Shown here one piece after another: positions 18,588 through 26,623 of a stretch of 64,000 bases of DNA. Source of the stretch: G963676095 sp963676095 (GTDB lineage: Bacteria; Bacteroidota; Bacteroidia; Bacteroidales; Prolixibacteraceae); contig OY781040.1 in assembly GCA_963676095.1 (NCBI GenBank), positions 5,518,001 through 5,582,000 of the forward strand. The letters are read 5' to 3'. The translations under genes were made by a program, and so were the position numbers. How positions within the stretch are numbered: the stretch's first letter is position 1; every line of letters starts with the position of its first letter. The notes beneath the pieces were generated by a model. It did no database searches. It had not been told where the DNA came from and saw only the letters and a list, made by a program, of their open reading frames with translations.

Positions 18588-19448
18588 TTAAAAATATTGG
18601 AATATTGATACATAGTCGTTCCCATTTTCATGAGAGAGATTGCCGGTATTGGCCGGATCAGGGAACGAAAGACGGTCGATAACCAGGTTCCTGCCATTAA
18701 AGTAGTTTTTCCATAACTGAAAATGGAAAGGATAGGTTTCGGAAAATGCAATTACTCCTTCACTGCAGGCAATCCCTGTGGGTTGACGATCCATGATGCC
18801 TGTCCATTTTACGCCGGAGAAGTTGATCCGTTGCATTGAATCAATGACCGACAGATCAGGTTGCAAATTGTTCCGGGGCAGAAGGATGTACTTCCAGTTC
18901 AGACTTTTTGCTTCAAACCGGATGACTACACTCAACGGATTATTATTTTCAATCCGGTACTGCAGACTGTTTATATCCGTTTCTTTTGTGTTTAGTGTTA
19001 TATCGATCAAGGCATTGGGATATCGCTTTAAAATATCTTTCTCAAAGGTGGTATTGCCGGAGGTTTTCTCCAGCCTGCCCGGTCGGTAATCCGGAAAGAT
19101 TTCTTCGCTTTGAACAGGATATTTAAGTTTAAGTAATTTATTATCAGACTTTATGCCGATATCTTTCGTAAAAGTTTGCAGGTCATTATTCCCCGATACC
19201 AGCAAAAAAGATAAAGTTCCCGGATCCTTCAGATCGCTGATCAGGAACCGTAACCGTTCCCTGAAATTATTTGTACCGTCGATATATAAGATAAATACGC
19301 CCGGACCTTTTTTTCGTAAGACCAGTCCGTAATTTTTTTCTGCTGTTTTTCTTCCTTCGCAAATCAGAAGATCTGATTCACAGAATTTCCCGTTATTGTA
19401 ATAATCATGAAAGATTGTAAACGTTATGAGGGGCAGATATTTTTTCAT
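18588..19448 (-). CDS. Unrecognised eCIS-operon protein (286 aa)
   Basis: I do not recognise this family. The product has 286 residues, no signal peptide despite a hydrophobic start (MKKYLPLITFTIFHDYY), and a mixed alpha/beta composition. Visible segments include LLICEGRKTAEKNYGLVL, GVFILYIDGTNN and LSVVIRFEAKSLNWKYILLP. It sits between the DUF4255 cap gene (43 bp) and the sheath gene (16 bp), a position in which it should be co-expressed with the structural genes. A structural or assembly role in the particle is inferred from position alone. Confidence 0.7.
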   Translation of the reverse strand: MKKYLPLITFTIFHDYYNNGKFCESDLLICEGRKTAEKNYGLVLRKKGPGVFILYIDGTNNFRERLRFLISDLKDPGTLSFLLVSGNNDLQTFTKDIGIKSDNKLLKLKYPVQSEEIFPDYRPGRLEKTSGNTTFEKDILKRYPNALIDITLNTKETDINSLQYRIENNNPLSVVIRFEAKSLNWKYILLPRNNLQPDLSVIDSMQRINFSGVKWTGIMDRQPTGIACSEGVIAFSETYPFHFQLWKNYFNGRNLVIDRLSFPDPANTGNLSHENGNDYVSIFQYF

Positions 19449-19491
19449 AGGTTATTTGACTGTTAGATTGATTTATCACTAAAGACAGGTT

Positions 19492-20061
19492 TTATAGTTG
19501 CAGTCTGACCTCGCCGGTTTGGCGCTGCATGGATTCAACTTCTGTTTTGTCAATGGCGAGCATGCGTACTTTTAATAAAAAGGACGGTAAATATTTGCCC
19601 CCTAACATGCTCCAGATATTGCTTAGTTCATGGAACCCAATATTTTCGGGTTCGAGGTGCAGTTTTAAAATTTCAGGGCTAAGTTCAGGCGTGTTATAAC
19701 TTGTCAACAGGTAGCCTGCCTGGACCATTTCCAACGCGGATGACAAGTATTTTAATGATTCATCATAATTTTTATCGCTGAAATTGGACGATACCAAGGC
19801 ATACAGATTTAAACTTAGAGAAGGCCTTCCCGTAAAATGCCGGTCGTTTTGAGAGGACCATGTCTTGAAATTTATTCCCATTGTGGTATCCCGTTCAATA
19901 TTTACAAGCGAGATGATCAGCCTGTTCGTCGTCTGTCCTTCTGAAATGCCATCAGAACAAGCCGGAGTTGAGAGAACAGTCATCTTTTCTTCAAGGTTGA
20001 ATTTATTCGAGAGGTATTGATCGAACTTTCCGGTAATGGTATGTAAAGCTTTATAAATCAT
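19492..20061 (-). CDS. DUF4255 / Pvc16-like cap or tail-terminator protein
   Basis: A 189-residue protein. It has the DUF4255 layout: MIYKALHTITGKFDQYL, a middle RLIISLVNIERDTTMG, then PSLSLNLYALVSSNFSDKNYDESLKYLSSALEMVQ and a C-terminal ELSNIWSMLGGKYLPSFLLKVRML. In Afp/PVC particles the member of this family (Afp16/Pvc16) terminates the tube and sheath at the distal end. Its ATG overlaps the stop of the helical leader gene (ATGA). Confidence 0.9.
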   Translation of the reverse strand: MIYKALHTITGKFDQYLSNKFNLEEKMTVLSTPACSDGISEGQTTNRLIISLVNIERDTTMGINFKTWSSQNDRHFTGRPSLSLNLYALVSSNFSDKNYDESLKYLSSALEMVQAGYLLTSYNTPELSPEILKLHLEPENIGFHELSNIWSMLGGKYLPSFLLKVRMLAIDKTEVESMQRQTGEVRLQL

Positions 20062-21455
20062 ATTGCTACCTGATATTTATGACGAAGTTTTATGTATTCA
20101 TCCTCAAAATACTCGAAAGGGATAAGTTCAAAGTTCAGGACATCGGAAGAATAATCATCCGGAATTCCCTTCATTACGTTTTTTCCGTTAGAGCATACTT
20201 TTTCAATTCTGTAAACCAAATTGGAATATTTATCGGTTTTGTATGCTCCCGGCTTTTTAATTTCCCGTTTCAACACAACAATTCTTGGACATAAAGCGTC
20301 TTCTCCATGGTTCAGTAAAGCTAGGGTATATAATTCGACAATTTTTATATTTATATACAAAACATAAGTCGTAATCTCTCTGGTTGCTAATAAGGTAATA
20401 CTCTTTAGTACTTTATGGTATTCTTTTCGCATAAAATACAGGCAAATATCGAAATACTCCCATTGGATGGATTTTGTATTTGAAGGGGTATCCCTGATTT
20501 TCAGGTCGGCATCCACATATTTTATAATATGGCTGCATAATTCATATTCACCCAGTTTAAAGTGATTTAAAAAGTTGAGAAATAAATATTTATTTTTTAG
20601 CATTGCCGAGTTGAAACTTATGGTTTTAATTCTTGCAAAGATTGGTTTGTTGCTGATATACTTTTTATGCAGCAGGTTAATCTTCACAATCTGCATCCAT
20701 ACGTCAATGATAAGTTCGACCGGGATTAACTTGCAGTTTGCAGTGAGATTTGTCAATAATGATCTCGATTCGTTTTCAGCTTCGTTAATTTCATTATTAT
20801 CAATCAGTTTTTCGATCCGGGTTAACTTGCGGGAACAGATCGTATAGAAATGATGACCGCTGGTATTGTCAGACATTACCAATTTATTTTCAGTTTCCTG
20901 GAATATTCTTTTTTCCCGTTGTATTTTTAATTGATTCAGATAATTGTATTCCGTAATTGATCCGGATAGTTTTTCCAGTTCATTTTCCAGTTTTTCGTCT
21001 TCCAGACACTCCAGGTAATTACACCACAATTGTTGATAGATTACTTCCAATAATGGCAGATCTTGTTTCCCCAGGATTTTTTTTACCTTGTGAAGTTTGA
21101 GATAAGCCTCTGATAACAGGTTGTTGTGAATGTAATAATTAGCCAGTAAAAGAAATGAAATTACATCCGATTTATTTTTCTCATAAAGATTATCTGTTTC
21201 CCTTTTGCTATAACGGAGTAATATTACATCCTCAATATCTGAAAGAAGACGTTCTTCCAGTTTTTTTATATTGATAGAGTGTTTATTGTCATATAAAAGT
21301 ATTGAAGCCTGATTCACATCTTTTAAATTTTGATTGGTTACAAGATTTAACAATAACAGCTTTTTATTCGAACGGGATATACACCGGATATAATGCCCGA
21401 TCAAATGGATCTCAGTTTTTTTCAGCGTTTCCAAAACATTCTTAATTCTGTTCAT
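20058..21455 (-). CDS. Unrecognised helical leader protein of the eCIS operon (465 aa)
   Basis: First gene of the injection-system operon, overlapping the DUF4255 gene by 4 bp. The 465-residue product is almost entirely alpha-helical, with helix pairs resembling TPR or similar repeats (FLLLANYYIHNNLLSEAYLKLHKV; LFLNFLNHFKLGEYELCSHI). It has no signal peptide, membrane segment, Walker A motif or helix-turn-helix that I can see. The gene is more AT-rich and Lys/Asn/Ile-rich than the structural genes after it. I do not recognise the family. A chaperone, assembly or regulatory role is possible, inferred only from position. Confidence 0.7.
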   Translation of the reverse strand: MNRIKNVLETLKKTEIHLIGHYIRCISRSNKKLLLLNLVTNQNLKDVNQASILLYDNKHSINIKKLEERLLSDIEDVILLRYSKRETDNLYEKNKSDVISFLLLANYYIHNNLLSEAYLKLHKVKKILGKQDLPLLEVIYQQLWCNYLECLEDEKLENELEKLSGSITEYNYLNQLKIQREKRIFQETENKLVMSDNTSGHHFYTICSRKLTRIEKLIDNNEINEAENESRSLLTNLTANCKLIPVELIIDVWMQIVKINLLHKKYISNKPIFARIKTISFNSAMLKNKYLFLNFLNHFKLGEYELCSHIIKYVDADLKIRDTPSNTKSIQWEYFDICLYFMRKEYHKVLKSITLLATREITTYVLYINIKIVELYTLALLNHGEDALCPRIVVLKREIKKPGAYKTDKYSNLVYRIEKVCSNGKNVMKGIPDDYSSDVLNFELIPFEYFEDEYIKLRHKYQVAI

Positions 21456-21578
21456 ATTTAATTCTCTGGAATAATTAAATATGACATGAAAATTATCAAA
21501 TTAATGGGAATAAATAATCATCCGGATCAGGCCTTATTGACATAGAATTTTATAATTATGTTACTATTTTGATGGTTA

Positions 21579-21599
21579 TTTGTTTGATTATCAAACAAA
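21579..21599. promoter_or_regulatory. 10-bp perfect palindrome upstream of the eCIS operon
   Basis: TTTGTTTGAT (21579-21588) and ATCAAACAAA (21590-21599) are exact inverted repeats around a single T. The site lies 124 bp upstream of the first eCIS start codon. The arm length and symmetry suit a dimeric regulator's operator; the lack of G/C at the ends and the very short centre make a terminator hairpin less likely. No regulator gene is adjacent. Confidence 0.4.
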
Positions 21600-22001
21600 A
21601 TTAAACTGCTAAAAATTACATTAATAATGTATAGCATTTAAAATATATTTTACATGGAAGAGGCCAGGAGGGCAGAAGTTTTTTATAGGATAAGCAATAT
21701 TGGTCTCTGGTTCAATAAAAGATTGAATAAATATCTGATCCGGACGGTTTGTTTCAGAACTAGGGATTTAAAAGAATCACATCGCTCATATCCATATTAA
21801 TCCGGCGTGTCTCTTCTTATGCGGTTCTCATCTTTACCTGTTTTTGTGACAAATAAATAGACACTGATCTGTAAAAGGATTTGACAGCTTATTAATGAAT
21901 TGTGTTTTAATGATCTGTATTTTAGTGTTTTATGATTTATGGTATAATTCTGGTTTGGAAATTCATGTTGGAACAGCTGTTTATTACAGTAAAATCGCGT
22001 C
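21600..22001. other. AT-rich intergenic region between the eCIS operon and the permease remnants
   Basis: No supported gene. A 48-codon plus-strand frame from ATG 21654 to TAA 21800 and a minus-strand frame at 21797-22012 show no family resemblance. The region should hold the eCIS promoter toward the left, and perhaps the lost promoter of the permease genes toward the right. Confidence 0.5.
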
Positions 22002-22089
22002 ATGAAAAACATTCTAAAATCAGCCTATCGGAATTTTATCGTGGAGGGCAGCGACAAGAAATTCTGCCGGTAGGTTGAGGTACGTGTGA
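22002..22089 (+). pseudogene. ABC permease collapsed to its two ends
   Basis: The first 13 codons (MKNILKSAYRNFI) are a typical start of a MacB/FtsX-type permease. One base later the sequence reads, in another frame, WRAATRN then LRYV and stop. This matches the C-terminal end preserved in the neighbouring pseudogene at about 23340-23389 (WRAATRNPVEALRYE). Roughly 770 internal codons are therefore missing, judged by the usual length near 800 residues. After the stop comes the spacer AATAATAAACAATGAAATTAGTAATT, also seen in part after another permease scar near 27986. The join looks like a single internal deletion. Confidence 0.75.
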
Positions 22090-22124
22090 AATAATAAACA
22101 ATGAAATTAGTAATTGGAAGAAGA

Positions 22125-23389
22125 ATGATAAATAAATTAGGTTACATATTCCGGAGCTGGAGGAGTTCCAAAAATTCTCTTTTCATTAATTTGACGGGTC
22201 TTACAACCGGACTGACCTGTACCTTGTTCATCTATTTGTGGGTGATTGATGAGTTCAGTTTTGACAAATTTCATGAAAAGGACAGCCAGCTCTACCAGGT
22301 TATGACAAAAGTCCCGACTAATGCAGGTATGTTGCCATTTCTGAAGATGTGGCTCAAAAGCTGTTCAATACGACAAACAATATTTTAGGAAGGGTGATTA
22401 TGCTCGATAATAAGAAACAGACGATAATTACTGCTGTTTTTAAAGATGTCCCTGTTAATTCATCTGTTACTTTTGATTTTGTTTTACCTTACAAAATGAT
22501 GGTTACCGAAAACCCGGGGATCCATAACTGGGGCCAGAACTATTTTAAAACCTACTTGCTGTTAAACAAGGGTACAGACATTAAGGGGTTTGACAATATG
22601 ATTAGTACGTTGATCCAAAAGAAAACCGGCTCACAATCTTCTCTCTTTTTAAGGCCCTATTCAGATCGGTACCTGTACAATAAATATGTGAATGGAATTC
22701 AGACAGGCGGCAGGATCACCTATGTCAGACTGTTTTCCATCATTGCCATACTTATTTTATCCATTGCCTGTATTAATTTTATCAATCTGTCTACAGCAAG
22801 AGTTTCAAAAAGGATAAAGGAAGTCGGGTTGAAGAAGGTGCTGGGAGCTCCCAAAAGAAATTTAATTTTTGGTTTTATCGCCGAGGCTGTTTTTATTACC
22901 CTTTTGGCGTTGCTTGTCTCTGTTTTTATCGTAAAAGTATCGTTGCCCTACTTTAACGATTTTGCAGGGAAGCATATCGTTTTAAATTTCCAATCAGATA
23001 TGTTGTGCTTCCTCATTATCGCACTCTTGGTTACATCCTTAATATCCGGCATTTTTAATATCCGGCATTTATCCTGCACTGTTCTTTTCAGGATTCGGTC
23101 CCGTAAATCGGTATCCGTAAAGTAAACGGAGCAAAGATCTCCGAAGTAATAGTTATGCTTAACCGTGATTTTGTGAAGTGGGTCGCCATTGCATTTGTTA
23201 TTGCCACGCCCATTGCTTACTATGCCATGCACAAATGGCTCGAAAACTTTGCCTATAGGGACTAATCTTAGTTGGTGGATATTTGCTTTGACAGGCGTAC
23301 TGACGTTGGGAATTGCTCTGTTAACAGTTAGCTGGCAGAGTTGGAGGGCGGCTACCAGAAATCCGGTGGAAGCGTTGAGGTACGAGTAA
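22125..23389 (+). pseudogene. Degraded FtsX/MacB-type ABC transporter permease
   Basis: The original start is probably ATG 22125 (MINKLGYIFRSW). The reading goes through an N-terminal membrane helix (FINLTGLTTGLTCTLFIYLWV) and FDKFHEKDSQLYQVM, then an internal deletion or frameshift near 22345. A second frame (22349-23125) carries the periplasmic MacB_PCD part and three FtsX helices (RVSKRIKEVGLKKVLGAP). Further shifts occur around 23080-23125 and at 23264, after which the tail SWWIFALTGVLTLGIALLTV and WRAATRNPVEALRYE ends at 23389. An intact member is about 800 residues; about 420 remain in at least four pieces. Such permeases export peptides or lipoproteins, but this one cannot be functional. 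Confidence 0.85.
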
Positions 23390-23484
23390 GGTAATTAATA
23401 ATAATGGCTTCATCTGTAAATCAGACAAAATAGTCCTTTAAAAATTAAGCAAATAATGTTAGGTTTGCAGAAATATAAAGAGGA

Positions 23485-23835
23485 ATGATCTGGACCATAA
23501 AAAAGACGTTCGAAATTTCGGCAAGCCACCAGCTGGATCTGCCCTACGAAAGCAAGTGCAACAACTTGCACGGTCACAACTGGATAGTAGATATTTATGT
23601 TTCCTGCTCGGAGCTGGAAAACGGAATGGTTGTCGATTTTAACTACTTGAAAGAAGAAATATTCCGGAAACTCGATCATAAACATTTAAACGATATCATT
23701 CCCGTTCCGACGGTGGAAAATATGGCTCTTTGGATTGCCGGTACCATTGGACTGAAAAAGGCCGGAAAACGTTTCTGGTGTACAAAAGTAGTAATTCAGG
23801 AGAGCCATGGAAATGTCTGTGAACTTAACTGTTAA
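23485..23835 (+). CDS. queD: 6-carboxytetrahydropterin synthase QueD
   Basis: A 116-residue QueD/PTPS-family enzyme. His15 (SASH), His29 and His31 (LHGHNW) are the zinc ligands, and Cys25 is the expected catalytic cysteine. The later DHKHLND and the VxIQES segment (VVIQESHGN) complete the active site. It converts 7,8-dihydroneopterin triphosphate to 6-carboxy-5,6,7,8-tetrahydropterin, the second step of 7-deazaguanine (preQ0/queuosine) synthesis. The next gene, queE, overlaps it by 29 bp and performs the next step. Confidence 0.93.
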   Translation: MIWTIKKTFEISASHQLDLPYESKCNNLHGHNWIVDIYVSCSELENGMVVDFNYLKEEIFRKLDHKHLNDIIPVPTVENMALWIAGTIGLKKAGKRFWCTKVVIQESHGNVCELNC

Positions 23836-24418
23836 CGAAATATTTTATTCCCTCCAGGGAGAAGGTTCCCGTGCAGGTACTCCGAATGTTTTCATTCGCC
23901 TGTCGAAGTGTAACCTGAATTGCTGGTTCTGCGACACGGAATTCGAGTCAGGCGAAATTTATTCACTGGAACGACTGGCCTGCGAGATCAGCCAGTTCCC
24001 GTGCAAAAACATCATCTGGACCGGCGGTGAACCAGCCTTGCAACTCACGGAAGAAATAGTCGGCTTCTTTAAAGGCCGAGGCTATTATCAGGCCATTGAA
24101 ACCAACGGAACAAAGCCACTTCCTGAAAATCTTGATTTTATTACCTGTTCGCCCAAGCAGGTTACCCCGGCACAGCTGAAAAAAAATTTCCCGGACGGCG
24201 TTTCCGAATTTAAATGTATTTTTAATCAGGGGCCCGAATATGACCTCTACGAACTTCCGCAGGCAGAACACTATTTTCTGAGCCCTGTTTTTCTGGGTAA
24301 GGAAAAAGAACGCATGGAACTGGACCGGAATATGCTGCAAAACTGCATCGATTATATTCTCGAGAACCCGGGTTGGCGACTATCCATTCAGCAGCACAAA
24401 ATCTGGAATATCCGTTAA
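23807..24418 (+). CDS. queE: 7-carboxy-7-deazaguanine synthase QueE (radical SAM)
   Basis: A 203-residue radical SAM enzyme. Near the N-terminus are EIFYSLQGEGSRAGTP and the cluster motif CNLNCWFC (Cys35, Cys39, Cys42; CX3CX2C), then the SAM-binding TGGEP and the closing RLSIQQHKIWNIR, so the protein is complete. It makes 7-carboxy-7-deazaguanine from 6-carboxytetrahydropterin, a purine-pterin ring rearrangement. The ATG at 23807 overlaps queD; an alternative ATG at 23813 would shorten it by two residues. queC and queF are not in the window. Confidence 0.93.
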   Translation: MEMSVNLTVNEIFYSLQGEGSRAGTPNVFIRLSKCNLNCWFCDTEFESGEIYSLERLACEISQFPCKNIIWTGGEPALQLTEEIVGFFKGRGYYQAIETNGTKPLPENLDFITCSPKQVTPAQLKKNFPDGVSEFKCIFNQGPEYDLYELPQAEHYFLSPVFLGKEKERMELDRNMLQNCIDYILENPGWRLSIQQHKIWNIR

Positions 24419-24471
24419 ACCTGCCGCTGTACCCGGGCAGGAATAAACCCGGTGTTACCGTAAGTTACCAG

Positions 24472-24687
24472 ATGCGGGGGGCCAATGCGGTGGTCATTGA
24501 CTGCAGCGTTACGTCCCGGCTCAAAGGGCTTTTTCCCGGCTCGTGGGGTTTGAAGAAGCTCACTTCCGGAACATCAGCCGGTAGCGGCTGGATTACGCTG
24601 GAGATGGACGAGCAATCGAATAAAATTACAGGGTTGGAATTTTTCCTACATGACGTTTCCTTGATAGTCAATTTTTTCCGATTTTAA
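24472..24687 (+). CDS. Hypothetical fragment downstream of queE
   Basis: An open frame runs from inside the queE end to a stop at 24687, and the first ATG after queE is at 24472 (71 residues: MRGANAVVIDCSVTS, a Gly/Ser-rich middle, ITGLEFFLHDVSLIV). Composition and codon pattern look like coding sequence, but there is no clear start signal, and the frame continues back over the queE stop as PGRNKPGVTVSYQ, as if the 5' part had been lost. I do not recognise a family. It may be the 3' end of a truncated gene or an unrelated open frame. Confidence 0.3.
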   Translation: MRGANAVVIDCSVTSRLKGLFPGSWGLKKLTSGTSAGSGWITLEMDEQSNKITGLEFFLHDVSLIVNFFRF

Positions 24688-24751
24688 GGTAAAATTTCCT
24701 TTTGTACCTTATTTTAGAAAAGATCTTATATATTCTTTTAAAAGCAAAGAC

Positions 24752-25882
24752 ATGGAAAAAATATTTATTGCATTTTCTTTTATTTTGTTAATATCGACTG
24801 GATGTACACATGATGATAGCCGCCCGGGAGAGTATGTGACAGTTCCTGTTAATTATCATGATGCTATTACTGCGATAGATACTCAGATTGTAGATATCGG
24901 AAGTGTTCAGTATATTCCATTAAAGTGTCAAAATGGAGTTGTTGGGGAAATATCCCAAATGATAGTATGTAAAGATTTTTATGTATTGCTTGATAAACAG
25001 CAAAAATGTGTATGGTTGTTTGATTGCGATGGCCGATTTATAAATTTAATTTCCCGACAAGGCAAGGGGCCTGAGGAATATAGAAGTATCGATCGAATCG
25101 CGCTTACTCCGGATGAACAAGTATATGTTATGGGATATGACAATCCCAGAATATTAATTTATGACCTGAAAGGGAAGTATTTAAAAACGAAATCTCTAAA
25201 GTATTGTCCTCTGGATTTTGCATATACTGATTCTGTTCTTTATTCGCTGTATTATTATATTCCCGAAAACTCAGATAATAAGGAGAAATTTTATTTACAT
25301 ATAAACAATGAAAAGACAAATGAACAGAGCGATTTGCTAAGGTATAATAGAAGTCTTCATGAAGGTTTTTATGATAATTTGTTTTCTTTGTGTAAGGAAG
25401 AGGTATTTCTGAATATGCCTTTAAATGATACGATATATCAAATTGCAAGCGGAAAGAATCTTAAACGCGCTTACTTTTTTGATTTTGGTCCTGAAAAATA
25501 TCCGAACAAAGCGTTGATGAAGCTGGAGAATGAAGATGAAAAAGAGGCGTTATTAAGAGGTAGAGCTTTTCAGGGCAAAATATCGAAATTTAGAATCTCA
25601 AAGAATTACCTTACCTTTCAATATGCATACACAAAAAATAATCTCAATAAGGTATCCAATGTGATATACAATCGAGATACCGGTAAGTTTATTAATTATA
25701 ATGGATTAGTATGGCAAGGACTTTATTCTGATTTGTCATATCCACTTGCAGCTGATGACAATTATTTTTACACGATATTATTTCCGTATCAGATTTCAAA
25801 GCGTGGTGTTAAATATTTGGAATCAAAAGGAATAGAATTGTCTGGCAATGCATATATAGTTAAGTTTAAATACAAGGTATGA
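24752..25882 (+). CDS. 6-bladed beta-propeller lipoprotein
   Basis: A 376-residue protein with a lipoprotein signal peptide (hydrophobic start, lipobox ISTGC with Cys near residue 19). It then has propeller blades: IDTQIVDIGSVQYIPLK, FYVLLDKQQKCVWLFDCDGRF, SRQGKGPEEYRSIDRIALTPDE and VYVMGYDNPRILIYDLKGKYL. The RQGKGPEEY block is the hallmark of the Bacteroidota 6-bladed propeller family (DUF5128-like). These are surface or periplasmic proteins of unknown ligand. The gene is markedly more AT-rich than queDE before it and GH27 after it, suggesting a different origin. Its stop overlaps the ATG of a small lipoprotein gene. Confidence 0.85.
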   Translation: MEKIFIAFSFILLISTGCTHDDSRPGEYVTVPVNYHDAITAIDTQIVDIGSVQYIPLKCQNGVVGEISQMIVCKDFYVLLDKQQKCVWLFDCDGRFINLISRQGKGPEEYRSIDRIALTPDEQVYVMGYDNPRILIYDLKGKYLKTKSLKYCPLDFAYTDSVLYSLYYYIPENSDNKEKFYLHINNEKTNEQSDLLRYNRSLHEGFYDNLFSLCKEEVFLNMPLNDTIYQIASGKNLKRAYFFDFGPEKYPNKALMKLENEDEKEALLRGRAFQGKISKFRISKNYLTFQYAYTKNNLNKVSNVIYNRDTGKFINYNGLVWQGLYSDLSYPLAADDNYFYTILFPYQISKRGVKYLESKGIELSGNAYIVKFKYKV

Positions 25883-26218
25883 AGTTGATATTAATAATTC
25901 TTAATTTACTTTGTTGCTATATTTTGTTGTTTCTTCTTTTCTCGTGCAATAATATTTCATACAAAGACCGATTATTAAGAGATAATATTGATAAAGAAGC
26001 TTGTTTGGATTTTATTGACTCTGTGTATCAAAAGAAAGGTATTTACAGATGAGCATCTTGAATATTTAAAACAAAATATAGAAATTCCGTGGAAAGTTAT
26101 TAATTCGACAATCCTAATAGACGACTGGAATAATATTAAAATTATAGGTTCTCCATTTGGGTCAGCAAAAATCGCTAAGCTTTATCATGAAATTTGTGGC
26201 CAGGGCTTTTGTAATTGA
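25879..26218 (+). pseudogene. Frameshifted small lipoprotein gene
   Basis: ATG 25879 overlaps the stop of the propeller gene (ATGA) and starts a frame with a hydrophobic leader and Cys (LLFLLFSCNN), ending at TGA 26052 after 57 residues. Right at that end the next frame continues sensibly as VFTDEHLEYLKQNIEIPWKVINS and then IDDWNNIKIIGSPFGSAKIAKLYHE to TGA 26218. A one-base change near 26038-26042 (GAAAGG) explains the break, and the restored product would be about 112 residues. The family is not recognised. The overlap suggests it was co-expressed with the propeller protein. Confidence 0.6.
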
Positions 26219-26277
26219 CAAAAAACAATAACAACACCAACAACCAGCGGTATACATGACGATGTTTCGATAAAAAC

Positions 26278-26390
26278 CACAAGTGATTTTTTGAAAATGT
26301 CAAGACAAAAAAAAATTTTCACTTGACATTTTTTTTAAATCACAAGTGAAAAAATAAAAATTACTTGTGATTTTCTAAATACTCACAAGT
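26278..26390. repeat. Cluster of AT-rich inverted repeats around CACAAGTGA
   Basis: CACAAGTGATTTTTTGAAAA...TGTCAAG (26278-26304) is nearly complementary to CTTGACA...TCACAAGTG (26322-26348), giving a hairpin of about 25 paired positions. The right arm also pairs with ACTTGTGA (26363-26370) in a second, exclusive hairpin, and TCACAAGT occurs again at 26383-26390. Four copies of the CACAAGT/ACTTGTG motif therefore lie in 113 bp. It could terminate the propeller operon or be a recombination scar. Confidence 0.55.
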
Positions 26391-26623
26391 TCATTAATTT
26401 TTGACAGCTTTGTATTGAACCGCCCCTAATGTATCGGTAAATGCCATACAGTACATCCGAAGCATCTGGACCGTGCTTTCTCAACGTCTGATTAAGGCTT
26501 CATGTTTTCCGTGGAAACTCTGTCCGGAATTTTCAATTCAACTTTTGGTAAGTTCAAAATGAAACATTCTACTTATGACTTTTCGGTTTAAAAATTTCAA
26601 CCGGAATAATTAACTTAGTCAAG

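Noticed and set aside
1402..21455. Prophage or phage-tail remnant
   Set aside because: There are no capsid, portal, terminase, integrase or lysis genes, while LysM tube, CIS_TMP, DUF4255, DUF5908-type and DUF4157 genes point to an eCIS.
1402..21455. Type VI secretion system
   Set aside because: TssB/TssC split sheath genes, membrane complex genes and ClpV are absent; the sheath is a single polypeptide of phage/Afp type.
21797..22012. 71-codon minus-strand frame next to the permease start
   Set aside because: It overlaps the permease remnant antisense, has no recognisable features and lies in AT-rich spacer DNA.
22125..23389. Intact ABC transporter permease
   Set aside because: Several frameshifts and an internal deletion are visible, and the pieces add up to about half the family length.
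26278..26390. CRISPR-like array suggested by four similar motifs
   Set aside because: Spacing is irregular, orientation alternates and the copies pair as hairpins; no cas genes are present.
26384..26500. Possible transposase remnant on the minus strand (RKHGPDASDVLYGIYR)
   Set aside because: The frame is only about 38 codons and I could not link it to a named transposase family; kept as a note in the intergenic entry only.
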